From Sindora glabra (taxonomy: Eukaryota > Streptophyta > Magnoliopsida > Fabales > Fabaceae): a stretch of DNA of 64,000 bases. Where the stretch lies: positions 49,257,511-49,321,510 of the forward strand of contig CM035235.1 of the NCBI GenBank assembly GCA_020226215.1. The letters run 5' to 3'. Position 1 is the stretch's first letter; every line of letters starts with the position of its first letter. Position numbers and translations under genes: made by a program. Shown here piece after piece: positions 12,915 to 25,398 of the stretch. A model generated the notes under the pieces. It did not search any database. It saw only the letters and a list, made by a program, of their open reading frames with translations, and was not told the DNA's origin.

Positions 12915-13300
12915 GAGGGAGAAGGTGAAGGAGAAGAGTGAAGTGAGTGACGGGAGAGGTGGAAAGAAGAAACGTTATACGCAGTGGAGGAGACCGGAGA
13001 AAGTATAAAGAAAAAAAAAAATGCAGGAGACGGGAGGAGCGTAAAGCGGCACCGTTTAACTGATTATTGGTGAATTATTTCATTAATTATGCATATTTAT
13101 TATGGAATTGAGGAGTCCGTATTTTTTAATAGATGAATTTGTTTTGTAAAGACCTGCGCCGCCAAGATGCATGACGAAATCTGGGAAAAAGTAAAGTTCC
13201 TACATTGGGTCGAGTGGTTTACACGCGGCCGCGTTGGTTTTGGCGCACCTATCTCCGTTTCGCATGAACACAGCTCCTATGTGCGATGGTACGGAAATTT
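12915..13300 (-). promoter_or_regulatory. CYP78A upstream region with an RY element
   Basis: This GC-richer block ends sharply near 13300, where A+T-rich DNA resumes, and probably holds the proximal promoter. The minus strand has a CATGCA RY core (plus-strand TGCATG, 13168-13173), a site class bound by B3-domain seed regulators of the LEC2/ABI3/FUS3 group. A GCGGCCGC octamer lies near 13226. Function is inferred from motif and position only. Confidence 0.4.
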
Positions 13301-15180
13301 CACCTCGGATATTTTATTATTTTTCAACTTTAAAAAATAAATAAATTAAAATTACAAATATAAATTTTAACGCATTATATGTAATTTAATAAACATGTAT
13401 TGATTCGAATGATAAAAAGTTGAACTATTGTTAAATAAAATTTCATGTCCAATTGACGTGAACAAAAATAAATAAATATTAAGAGAACTTCCTTCATTCA
13501 AATTAGTCAGGTCTTAATGCGATTTTTTAAATAAAAAATTTATGCTAAAAATATATAATTTAACAATAAAAATATTTAATCTTTAGAAATAAAATTTTTA
13601 TGATATTATTCTTTTAAGAAGAGGATAAAAAAATTCTAAAGTAGTAAAAATCAGGAATCTTAAAAAAAAAGTGAGTTCAAATTAAAGATTGTGTTTTTAT
13701 CTTTTAAAAAATTAAAGAAAATGACAAAAAGGGGATCTAGATCCCTGTCATATACATTAACGATGCTCTCAATTTCTTATATTTTCATTTTTTTTTTGTA
13801 TTGAAAAGAAAAAGATATTGTTTTTGGGCCTATATTTAATTAAATTATACCGACCTTTTAACTTATTACAGTAGATACATTTTTGCATGCAATAACATAC
13901 GCTTAAATTTCCGGCATTTAACTTTTATGGGCTTCTCCTTAAGTTTCTCGATTTTTCTTAAATTCTTGCAAATTTATTGATAAAAAAATAGCGGTGTAAA
14001 AAGAAAGAGATTTAGAGTGAATTTTTTCTTCAAATTTATGAGTCCTGCCATGGATAATTAATCACTAAATAAATTAGAAATGGCGCAAATCATCACCCTT
14101 TAAATTCAGCAAATTCTCAATTCAAAACCCTCATAATACAAATTATATATAAGCTTATTTGATAGAGCGATAAAAATTTAAAATTATGTCATATATTTAA
14201 AGATATAGTTGTCAATTTTTATAATTTTTAATATTTTAAAAATTAAAATTTAATATATATATATATAATTCTATAAAAATTAATAAATAAATAATAAAAT
14301 TAATGATTTTTTATTTATTATTTATAATTAGAAAATATCATATAATAAAAGCATAGAAGAATTTCTCAATGAAATTGAAAATCTGAACACTAGAAATTGC
14401 CCATACTAACCCAACATTACGTGACCCAAGAATGATGAGATTGAAAAATTATAAAACAAAGCACCATCAAAGAGTAATTTATGTTTATATTCAACATTTT
14501 ATAAATCAGTTGAAATTTTTTTACTTAAGTGATACTTGATATAACTTAAAAGTTTCATATTTTTATCATATTTTTTTATCTAATGATTTAATTAATTTTT
14601 ATTTGAAAAAAATTCAGAGGGCAACATTCAAAAACTATTTCATATCTGGTGGTAAGCTTTTGGGAAACTCATCGGATTACAACTTTGAATTTAATGACGG
14701 TCATTTTGATCCGGAGAACATCTAGCTGAAGAAGAAAAATTGTAAAAGCTAATGGATGTTAACGGAAGTTAACAGTGGGAGAGATAAATGTATATTATCC
14801 AAAAAAAAAAAAAATCAAAGATATAAAATGTAGTTAGATCAAAATTTAAAGCAAGTAATGCAATTTACCTTTTTTTTCTACATCTATTTTAATAAAAAAA
14901 AAAGAGGAAACTTATACTTCACTCTTTCTTTTGATTTCCACTCATTTTTTTAACAAAAAAATTGAGGGTACTAAAATTCTTATCAAGTACAACTGTTATT
15001 GATTTAATTATTATCCTAATTCGTTCCCTCATGTCATAACATATTTAATTTAAAGTATGGATATAGCACAAAATTTTTCTTATCTTATGATAAAATTTAA
15101 TTAGAAAAACAAAGATGTTAAAAATTAACCTTTCAATTTAACAGATGTTTTAAGGGATTTTTAATATCATATTAAGGAGT
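13301..15180. other. A+T-rich intergenic DNA
   Basis: No gene, RNA or well-bounded repeat found. Long A/T homopolymer-rich stretches occur throughout. Confidence 0.55.
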
Positions 15181-16340
15181 TGATTAGTTCATACAAAAAA
15201 CAAGTTCTCAAAAGAAGTTAAACTTCTTAGAAAGTTAATTTCCTTGTAAACTTTATAGAAGGTAGTCAAAGTTATTTAATTGACATTAATAATACATTTG
15301 TTAAATGAAATGAGAATAGAAATGTAAATAAAAAAAGAATGAGAATAAAATTGAATGACTATTTTATAATTATATTTAAAACAGTAAGGAATGAAATTAA
15401 TATTTTATTTTATTTTTATATTTAGTACAACAAAATTTTAATTAAACAACAAAAGTTATTTAATTAACACACATTTAGTACAACAAATTTTTTATGAAAT
15501 GAAACAAAAAAGGTGTAGTGTCAAGTTCTCGAGGAAAGTTAAACTTCTTAGGAAGTTAATTTTCTTGCGAACTTTACAAAAAATGCTCAAAGTTAATTTA
15601 ATTAACACTAATAATACATTTAGTTAGATGGAATAAGAATAAGAATGGAAATAAAATTGAATGATCATTCTATAATTATATTTAGAATGGTACATAATGA
15701 AACAAGTATTTTATTTTATTTTTATATTTAGTATAACAAAATTTTGATGAAATAGAACAGAAAAATTGTAGTTAAAGACAATAATATCCTTACTATTTAA
15801 ATATATGACAATTAATAATAAAAATGATCATAATTTAGAATTTATCATCAAAATTATAATAAAGAAAATTTTTCTAAATAAAAGTATAAAATTTCCAATT
15901 TGCTAATTTTTGGTATTAAATATTTTTTTGTAAAGAATACAAAAATGTCCTTATTTAAATTTTATTATTGAAAATATAATTATTAAAATATTTAATAAAA
16001 AATATTCAAAAAAATAATGTGTTTATCATATATTAACAAAGAATAATATTAAAATATATAAAAATATGAGTATTATATGTGTAAAAATATCAATTCATAA
16101 ATTAGAAAATGACTTATTTCATCACTTTTACTATACAATGGATATTTAATTATTTGATGGAATGGTCATTTCTTAATGAATAAGCATTTCATTTTATAGT
16201 ACATACTAAATAAAATTTTTAATTATTTTTTTCCATTCCATTCAACTAAAAGCATTTTAAAAATTTAACACTTCCCAAAAACTAACTTCCTATATTTTAT
16301 TTAATTTTACTTTGGCCTTCTTAAAAATTAGTACCAGAAT
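15180..16340. mobile_element. TIR-type non-autonomous transposon with a duplicated left arm
   Basis: Two direct copies of a roughly 240-320 bp unit begin at about 15199 and 15523; both start CAAGTTCTC and share TTAATTTCCTTG/TTAATTTTCTTG, AATAATACATTT and TTTATATTTAGTA. A diverged inverted copy of the same arm lies at about 16130-16340 (plus strand CCATTCCATTCAACTAAAAG, matching the reverse of the arm's TTAGTTAGATGGAATAAG). This fits a MITE or foldback element whose left arm was tandemly duplicated. There is no coding capacity. Borders are approximate. Confidence 0.5.
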
Positions 16341-16511
16341 GATTAATATATCTTTTAAAGTTATAATATAAAAAATGTCAATAAATTTTAATTATCTCTA
16401 ATTATATTTTTTAAACCATATTTCTAATATCTCTATCTATCATAATTTTCTAAATTAGTAATTTCTAATTTACTATAAAAATAAAATAAGTTTATATAAA
16501 AAATAAGATAT

Positions 16512-16512
<1 letters not shown>

Positions 16513-16550
<38 letters not shown>
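16513..16550. repeat. (TA)n microsatellite, about 19 units
   Basis: An uninterrupted TA dinucleotide run. Confidence 0.95.
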
Positions 16551-16552
<2 letters not shown>

Positions 16553-17192
16553 TAAATTATCTAAATATAATTACAATTAAATATAACTTAAATAAATAAA
16601 AATATTAATTAAATAATGAATTTCATAAAATTTATATAAAGTAGATAAAAATATACAATTTTTTATTTTTATAATAGATTATTAAATAATAAATATAATC
16701 ATTATAAAATAATAAATGAACTAATATAATAGATATAGATAATAAATATACTTCTATTTAAAGTTAAACTTCTATTATAATTATATTTATGATATTATAT
16801 TTAACATTTGTTTTATATAATTTTATATAATATCTATTCTACTTGTTATATTATATTTTTTAAAATTAATAATGATATTTACATTTTATAATTAATAAAT
16901 TATATTTATTATAATTTTTTAAATAATCAGAATAAAAAATTAAAATAGTCATTAGTTAAATTAAATAATATTTATTTCATATTTTTAATCTATAAATTGC
17001 ATGAAAAGTTCTTCTTACTTAAAGGGATATAAGTAAGCAACTTCTCATAATTTATAGGAAGTAGAACTCTCCAAAAACTTCTATTTCTTCCTTTTTAACA
17101 GATAGTGATTAATCAAATAAGTAATAATTTCTTACTTTATGAAAAGATATACTTCTCATACTATTTATGTGAAACAATCAATCTCTAAATAT
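16551..17192. other. A+T-rich intergenic DNA
   Basis: No gene found. The part at about 16980-17160 contains ACTTCTC-type words in both orientations reminiscent of MITE arms, but the ends cannot be fixed. Confidence 0.4.
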
Positions 17193-17345
17193 TACTCCCT
17201 CCACCATTTATTATTTATTACATTTTTCAAAAAAATTTATCCTTGTTTATTTGTCATTTTAGAAATTCAATAAAATATTAAATTGTATTTTTTAATTTTA
17301 TTTTTTATTAATAAATATTTTATTATTTTATTCTTTTATTTTGAA
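17193..17345. mobile_element. Stowaway MITE, left part only
   Basis: It starts with TA followed by CTCCCTCCACCATTTATTAT and matches the left half of the complete Stowaway at 21526-21848, including a shared TTTTTTATTAATAAATATTT block. A matching right terminus with GGAGGGAGTA was not found, so the copy is truncated or too diverged on that side. Confidence 0.6.
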
Positions 17346-19795
17346 TATCTCAATAAATTTATTTCATTTTTCTCTCTTTATCTCTCTATTTTCAACCCTA
17401 TTGAAATCTTTATATTATATATTATTTCTTACCTCCTTTTATACCAAACATCAATTTTATAATATAATCTCTCTTTTATATATAATAATTTATATTTATA
17501 TAAAATTGAGAAAAAAAACTCCCTAATTTCTTTTTTTATTTATTATATTTTTATAATCTCTTTAATTTCTTTTCTTAATTTATTAAATTTTTTAATTTTC
17601 ATGCATTTTTTCTCTTTGAAATAATTTATTTGATTTCTTTTCCTTATTTATTGCAATTTTGTAATTACTTTGAACTTTTTTCTTGATTTATTATACATTC
17701 TAAGATTGAAGCTTTCATTTATATATTACAATTTATATTAAATTGAAAAAAATTTCTAATTTATTTTATTCATTTATTGCATTTTCATAATTTCATAATC
17801 ATCTATTTTTTTCCTAATTTGCTAAGTTTTTTAATTTTTACACATTGCCTTCCTTTTTAGAATAAGTTTCCTGATTTATTTCCTTTATACAATACTAATT
17901 GATTTCCATTTCTATTTCCATTTTCATGTCTCTATTTACATCATTTAAAAATATTCAAATTTTTACTATATATATATATATATTGTCATCGATTTTTTTT
18001 AAATGAGCATTGACATACTCTTTACTACATTTTTTTCTTGTTGGTTGACTTTTTTTTGCCTGACATCTCTCTCTCTCTTTCTCTCTTTCTCATATCTCTT
18101 AATCTTAAATTCTAAAATTTATAATTAGTTTCAACTTCAACTATGCAAGCCATTTAGTTTATGGGTGATATTATTTTACTATTAACATTATCCATTTATT
18201 GAATCATTATGGTGTCATCTCAATAACCATCAATGATTGCCGCATTCTGTGATTCCTTATAGCATATTATTTCACTATGATGGTTAGTTAATAAGTATTG
18301 ATCTCTTTAGAAATAGTTCTTTATTTCTTTAATTTTTTTCTTTGATTCCTTCTTATGTAATTATATATGACATAGTTGTGTTGGATAATTTTGTTAATAA
18401 TATACAAAAAATTTATATTCTAATTTTTAACACTCATTCATTAAATTATGTCAAAATATAATAATATTAAAAATTTAATACTATTATAAAATTAGACATT
18501 ATTATATTTGAAAATAGTACACTCATTATGTTTTGCTTAGAATAGCTATACGAATGAAAATGTACTTAGGCAATGAATTTAAATAATGATATACTCTAAC
18601 CAGAAAAGTAAGTAAAGGAGAATTCCATTTCAGTAAAAAATCTTTTTGAACTCATAAGACCTTTCTTCTTGCAAGCTTTATAATTTGTACTAATTTTTTT
18701 ATATAAAGTAAATTTATTATATGTAACTTGTTTTATTATGTAAAGTAAAAATTTTCTTTTATAATTTTGAATGTAGCATAAGGTTAGTGTACATTCATCT
18801 TTCCATTATAGGCTAATAAGATGAAATAACTTTATATGTTCTACATTGAGAAAATATATAATGCAATTTTTTTGTCAAATATTGAAGTATAATACCTTCA
18901 AATTTCTATCAAAAACTGATATACATTTTTCTTTTTATTACAGGTTGAATTTTAATCTTTGATTGTATTTAACATATATGCATTTGCATTATAACATATA
19001 ACTTTTACAGAAAATAATGTATTTGATTAAATATATTCTTTATTTAAAAAGTATTTAAAAATATCACTCAATAAACTAGATAATATTTATTTTTTATTAT
19101 CTATCATGGATTACATTTATATAGAACTAAGGATGGAAATATATATATTCCATTTCATATAAATAAATGTTATTTCTTTTATATATATAATTTTATATTA
19201 TTTTAAGAAATTTGATTTGTTTTGATGTTTAAATATGTATGTATTCTTCTGATTATGATAATAATCATAGTTAATGTAATATTATAATAATATAATATTT
19301 GTATCGATTAGTAATGAGTTAAAAAAATATAGTACATCCTCTTAATTAATCTGCATATAATTATATAAATTTTATAATTATTTAATTGATATAAACATAA
19401 CACCATATTTTACATTAATTATTTGAATACTTTATAATTTAAGATTTAAAATCATAATTTATTTCATAAATTATTATTAAAATTAATTAAATTTGTATAT
19501 CACACATGTTATAAGTTAGTTTATATATGAAATCAGAAAGAAATTTATGTATATATTTAAATTTGATTATAAATTTTAAATAAATAAAAATTAAAAATAA
19601 AATAAATTTTGATTTTGAATTAAAAGATAAATTTAAAAAATAAATAAATTAAATTATTTTTCTAATCTATTTGAAATTGATGGAATGCGATGGATAATAA
19701 ATAATAAAAGATGAATAGAGTAATTATTTAACTTATTTTCCAAAAGTTTAACCTATTAAAGAAGGATAATAATTAATTTTATTATTATTATTTTA
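17346..19795. other. A+T-rich intergenic DNA
   Basis: About 2.4 kb of very A+T-rich, pyrimidine-rich (17.35-18.1 kb) and then mixed sequence. It has no gene, RNA gene or bounded element that I can support. Confidence 0.5.
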
Positions 19796-19802
19796 ACAAT
19801 TT

Positions 19803-19975
19803 ACAATTCCTTGCTCACCGACGATTGTGAAGATCTAGGCCTAGCGAAAATCCAGGGGGTGTTGTACGACGCAGAAATTTTTTAGTGCTAAACACCGGGG
19901 GCGATTCAGGCGCTTGGAGAACAGCACTAGCAATTCCAGTCTGGGCTGGCAAGGCGTTCTGTACTGCCATTAATT
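19803..19975. other. GC-rich islet in A+T-rich surroundings, unexplained
   Basis: About 170 bases at roughly half G+C with sharp edges (for example CACCGGGGGCGATTCAGGCG). It has no long open frame and no tRNA, snRNA or rRNA signature. GC-rich cores of this size occur inside some plant MITEs, but I could not find flanking inverted ends. Confidence 0.35.
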
Positions 19976-21525
19976 TTTTATGAACTGTACATTAGAAAGA
20001 GAAAATAAGCTTAATTTCTAATAAATAGGAAAATAAATTTAAAAAAAATCAATTATACATAAATTATTTTATTTATAATTATATTAGCTAACAATTAATT
20101 CTATATAATTTGTTTTTATTTAGACAATATAAAAAAATGATTACTTTTTAATGTTAAATTACTTAAAAGAATAATAAAATATACATAATTATATCAAAAT
20201 TACTAATTTTATAATATTTATGATATTATTTTTTCTAAAATTAAATATAATATAAATAATATATATTATTTAATTTATTTACATTATTATTTAGTATATG
20301 TATTGTCATTTATTTTAATTATTTTTCATAAATAAGAATTTTAAATTTTATAATTAAAATAAAATTTATATTTATTCTGATATTTACTAACTTGAAGAAA
20401 TTATAAATAATTAAATTATAAAATATTAAAAGTCATTTTTAAATTTAAAATAAAAAATAAGATTAATATGAGTAAAAATTAAATCAAAATTAGAAATAAG
20501 TTATTTCAAATAACTTATTTTCTTATCATTGATTATTTACAATTGATTATTTGAAACTTTTAAAATTGTAATAAAAATTTATTAAAAATGTAATAATTAA
20601 TTATTTGACTTGTAATCGTTAATCATAATTTCTAATTATTATACCTAACCAGCATTATATATATAAATATCTAATAAAATTGAATTTATTAAATATAATT
20701 TTTAATATAATTTTACAAACACATGAAAATATAATACTTTGATCTTTGTTTATCAAATTTTATTCCTTCTTATTTTCTAAATAATTTTAATTTATTCCTT
20801 ATATTTTTAGGTAGAAACAAGTTAATCAATTCATCTTTGGATTGTGAAAAATGTTAAAAAAAATTTAGAATAAAATTGTGGATGACATGACATAATTGAC
20901 GGATAGTATTATATAGTACAATAGTTATGGAGAAGTAGATTAAGCAAATATGTCAATATTTTTTCATATTCATAAATTATAAAGTGGGTTTACCTGACAA
21001 TAAAAGAATTGAAGCATGCACACGAAGAACAACAAGATTAAAACAAAATTAGCACCTTGATCTTTGTTACTCTCTTTGTTACTTTAATGCTAATTACTCA
21101 AATGCAACCTCTCTTATCTAGCTTATCATTAACTTATGGTGGAGGTGGTTCTAGATATGGTGGGTGAACAAAAAGACTAAAAATCTTTATAAATGATTCA
21201 ATCCATCAAAGAGTCATGATTTTTCAATTTCCTCCATTAAATAAAAAAATCATATTCTATTACTTTAAGTGATCCTTCAAATGGTAAAATTAATCATTTA
21301 TCCTATGAGTAAAATATGAAAAGTACCCATTAACTTTTTAATAAGCATCAATCCACCTTAACATGATAGTTGCACAACTATGATTATGATTATTTAATAA
21401 ATGAATGAGTAATTTAATACATTTAATAGATAGTTATTAGTAAAATTTAACCATATAATTAATAATATTTAATCATACACTTAATATTTAATCTCATATT
21501 TAATATCATTTAACATCATATTTAA
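19976..21525. other. A+T-rich intergenic DNA
   Basis: Nothing recognised; low-complexity A+T-rich sequence. Confidence 0.5.
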
Positions 21526-21848
21526 TACTCCCTTTATTCCTTTTTATCTGTTATATTTTGAAGAGTTTTTTTGTTCCTTTTTATCCATCACTTTAGAATT
21601 CCAATGAAGTATTAAAGGTTCTTTTCCTAAATCTATATTTCTTTTTTATTAATAAATATTTTATTATTCTACACTATTAACCCACTTGTATTTATTCATT
21701 TACATTTATTTTTTTATTTTTAACTATTTTGAATTTTGTGCATAAAAGGTAATCTTGTAAAGTTTGCTAATAATAAACAAATTAAACCATTTTTTTAATA
21801 TATGTGAAATTAGTTAATGGTGATAGATAAATAAAAACGGAGGGAGTA
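21526..21848. mobile_element. complete Stowaway MITE
   Basis: A 319-bp element (21528-21846) flanked by TA on both sides. The left end is CTCCCTTTATTCCTTTTTAT; the right end, reverse complemented, is CTCCCTCCGTTTTTATTTAT. TA target duplication and CTCCCTCCGT ends are diagnostic of Stowaway elements mobilised by Tc1/mariner transposases. The interior is non-coding. Confidence 0.85.
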
Positions 21849-23044
21849 GAATTTAACCCCATGCTTAATAAAATTTAATCACTATTTTAATACGTATTAC
21901 TTATAATAATTAATAAAATTTAATCCTAATTACTTTTTTATGTGATCATGAAGGCTACTAATTCTAACAATAACTCCTCAATGAATTAGATTCTGATCAC
22001 ATAGCTTGTAATGCTTAAAATATAATGGGTTAGTCGCACAAGGTGCTTAGAGGTGCCACAAAATATGTTTTGATACCTAAATCAATAACAATTCTCTAGA
22101 AGTCAATGTAAAATGTGCATTAGAGAGAGTAGGATTAAGAGAGATCACTCGTTTATAAGCTTTAATATGGTAATGAAAAGTGTGACTTGCATGGAGACCA
22201 TCATGAGAAATTCTAAGAGCATGCTTTTGCTATGATTCTTATCCAAACATAGGTGAATACACATCCCCGGACAATAATTTTATTAAAAAGGTAGTTCTTT
22301 ATGTCCATACAAACACGAGTTGTGCAATTGAAGGTGAATACCTAGTTTGTGTAAAGTCATGTCCGATCGAGTATTAATGAGCTATTAAAAATGATGACGT
22401 CAGGTTGGATTTGATATTTTAAAGGCATATTTATTTAGATATAAGTTAAATAAAAAATTCAAACTGACTGACATAGGTTAGATTAACTAATTTTTTCGGT
22501 GCTAATAAATGCACATCTTTACAAATTTTTTAGGTTTAGGGTTATACAAGGGAAGTGAGCTAATAGTTTCAATGATCATGAAGCCTTCATTAAGTTGAGG
22601 TAGCTTATTGGACAGCCTATGAAAGGAGCTTAAGAGGAAGCTCCTATAAGAATATAAAGGGTGTATTCATCAGTCCTATTACGTTACGAGGGACAAAGAT
22701 AGTAAAAAAATTAAATTCAAGGGTTGTATCACAAATTTTACTTTGACAAAGGTATGGATATGATATGATTTTTTATTTCATAGAGCAAAGCACAAGGTAA
22801 ATTTTTTAAACTAAAATAAAATTTGAGAACATGACAATATTATGCTTTCTTACCCTATATTGCCTTGGATTTCTAAATTACATTTTTCGCTCTTAGATTA
22901 ATACATAATAACATACTACTACTAGGGCCCTTTAGTAATTTCATAATTGAAAAAATGAAATACATTATGCAAAGCCTAAATTAGTAAATAATAAATTATC
23001 CCGATCTACATCACTGCTTTAGCCCCAACTCAAACATTGATTGT
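21849..23044. other. moderately complex intergenic DNA, unidentified
   Basis: About 1.2 kb with more balanced composition than average, including CGCACAAGGTGCTTAGAGGT (about 22034-22053), a CCGATCGAG word, and a short perfect hairpin GGAGCTT/AAGCTCC (22625-22644, 6-base loop). No open frame longer than about 60 codons and no known domain. It may be an old retroelement fragment; I cannot assign it. Confidence 0.3.
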
Positions 23045-23819
23045 AGCACAATTAAGGATGCAAATAGGTTAAGCCGAGTTAGGCTTTACCTTAAATAGGC
23101 CGAGCCTATATTACAAAACATTGGCCTGTACCTAGCTTATTACCTTATATAAGGCTTTATTTCAAGCTCGAGCTTGCCCTATTTTAAAAGCTTGACCTGA
23201 TCTGTTAGCCTATTTAAAAGCTTATTTTTACATACAAGCTTTTAGATAGATTAACAACTTAAGACTTAAAAAATCTATTATAAAATTTTTTTAAATAAGC
23301 CAATAACTTATATAAGCTTGTATCAATATATTTTTAAGATACCCCTAATAATACTAAAATTAATACAAAATTTTATATAAGAATTAATTAATAAAGAAAT
23401 AAATCCATATACTCATAATACAAAATTACTAATTTAAATATCAATATTTAATTGGAAGTAAACTAACATTAAGTTGTTATAACATCAAATATTAATAATA
23501 AAGATAAATTAGTTCACCATAAATTATACAACAAACATTCAAAATATTTAATTTATGCAATGGACTTGAAAAAAAAAGCTTATATGTCATTACTTCTATA
23601 ATAAATAAATTTAAATAAAAATATGTTAGATAAGTCAGCCCAATAGGCTTGTATGTTAGGTTTAAAATAAAAAGGTCTAACTTATTTAATTAAAAAAAAT
23701 TTATATTCGTCTTAACCTGACTCATTTAACTAAATAGGTCGAGTTAGGTTAGACCTAAATTAGATCGAGTGACAGGCCCCCAATAGGTCACCCAACCCAT
23801 TTGCACCCCTAAGCACAAT
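23045..23819. mobile_element. non-autonomous hAT element, 759 bp, perfect 8-bp target duplication
   Basis: The element (23053-23811) is bounded by the exact direct repeat AGCACAAT at 23045-23052 and 23812-23819. The inverted ends are TAAGGATGCAAATAGGTT on the left and, read inward from the right, TAGGGGTGCAAATGGGTT. This matches plant hAT-type ends. The interior is A+T-rich and non-coding. A shorter relative lies at 24691-25190. Confidence 0.85.
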
Positions 23820-23993
23820 GTTCATCTTTTTTGTATCACACCACCAACCTCATTGCTATCTCTGATGAGTCCAAATGCCCCTTTTAATGAGTAAGTGTCC
23901 TTCCTTTGTTTATCCTTTTACTTCATTAAGGCATCAAATAAGATTTATCTTTTGCAAATTGGTGCTTTTTTCTTGCGAAATAGTAATTGTATG

Positions 23994-25232
23994 TAGGAAT
24001 AACAATAAAGCAAGGAGAGAACAAATTAACCCTTTCTTACCATATGCCTCATTATCAAAGGTAAAATATTGCCTTGTCTCATGCCAATTTTTAAGGAAAA
24101 AATTCTCCTTGTCCTTATACTTCACCGGACTACATATCTCCATGAATATTTTTAGGGAATAATAAAATTTAAAGAAATTAAAAAATTACAAATCTTGAAA
24201 TTAAGTGTTACAAATTCCCACGTAATTACTAAATAATTTTAAACATTTGTAAATAAAGAGAAAAAACTCTAGATTTAAATATTGAAAATTGTACATGATC
24301 AACATAATGTTATAATAATATATAGGTCCAAGTCACACTTGATTTATATAATATGAAATTAAAAAAATTAAGTTAATTCATAAATAATAAAATATCATTC
24401 TTTTCAGCCTCGATCATGTCTAATAAAATCTTTATGTGTTTTTAGTTTTCTTAAATGATCAAATTATTGAAATGATAAAAAAATTTATACATGCATGTGT
24501 GTATATATGTATATATAAGTATATAAAGTGAAAATATAATAATTTTATAATAGTGATACTTCACAGGATAAGGTATGGTATTATTATCCCATCTTTAACA
24601 TTTTGCTTGGAGTGAAAACTTATCTTATGCTTCGCCTTGTGAAGTAAAAAATTATACTATTCCTAAACCCTATCAAGCAATCCCCACAAATAAAGGTGCA
24701 AATAAATTAGATTAAATTAGGCTTTACCTTAAATAGGTTAGACTTGCTTCCTAAAACATTGGTTTGAACTTAACTTATTAACTTATATAAGGCTAAGAGC
24801 TCAACCTAACCTATTAAGAAAAAGAAAAAAATTAATTTAATTTATTAGTCTATTTAAAAGTTTACTTGTATAAATAAGTCTTCAAATAAACTAATTGATC
24901 AAGATTTTTTTAAGACCTAAAATAAACTAATAGCCTAGTTATGTCTATATGCATGAGTGCATATATTAAAGTATTATATATTCTATATGTATATACATTA
25001 TACATTGTATTGTATTAAAAATAAATATATTAATTATTAAATAAACCAATTGATAGGCTTATGAACCAAGTATTAAAAAAAGCCTAATTTATATATTTAA
25101 GAAGATTTATTTAGTAACTTTGACATGATTTATTTAGATAAATAAACTAAATTAAGTTAAGCATAACCCGTTTGACTTACTTGCATCCTTGCCTTTGAGA
25201 TATTATAAAATTGGAACATTTTGCCATCCCTA
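23994..25232. mobile_element. hAT-like TIR element hosting a nested insertion
   Basis: Ends are TAGGAATAACAATAAAGC on the left and, read inward from the right, TAGGGATGGCAAAATG. The flanking octamers ATTGTATG (23986-23993) and ACTATATG (25233-25240) agree at 6 of 8 positions, consistent with an aged 8-bp target duplication. A second copy at 54941-55672 aligns along its length (both carry ATATTGCCTTG, TTATTGAAATGATAAAAA, AACTTAT.TTATGC/CATACC and GCAATCC blocks) but lacks the 24691-25190 segment. There is no coding capacity. Confidence 0.65.
24691..25190. mobile_element. nested hAT-family MITE
   Basis: Inverted ends are TAAAGGTGCAAATAAATTAG on the left and AAGGATGCAAGTAAGTC read inward from the right. 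The internal GGCTTTACCTTAAATAGG is shared with the 23053-23811 element, so the two are family members. The paralogous host copy at 55.63 kb passes from GCAATCC straight to ATTATAAAATT, giving the empty site. No clear target duplication survives. Confidence 0.65.
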
Positions 25233-25398
25233 ACTATATGCAATATTTATGTCATAGAGGATAAGCTCAAAAGCTTATTGAAGTGAATCAATCCCTTATT
25301 CTGCAACATCTTGCAATTTCCAAATTTGAAGAACTCATAGTTAAGGACTTTCATCAAGGTAATTCTTCCAAATGTCTGCATCAAACATTATTGTTACT

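Noticed and set aside
25200..25215. U6 snRNA-like AAAATTGGAAC
   Set aside because: Match is short and lies in the right end of a TIR element whose other copy carries AAAATTAGGGC at the same place.
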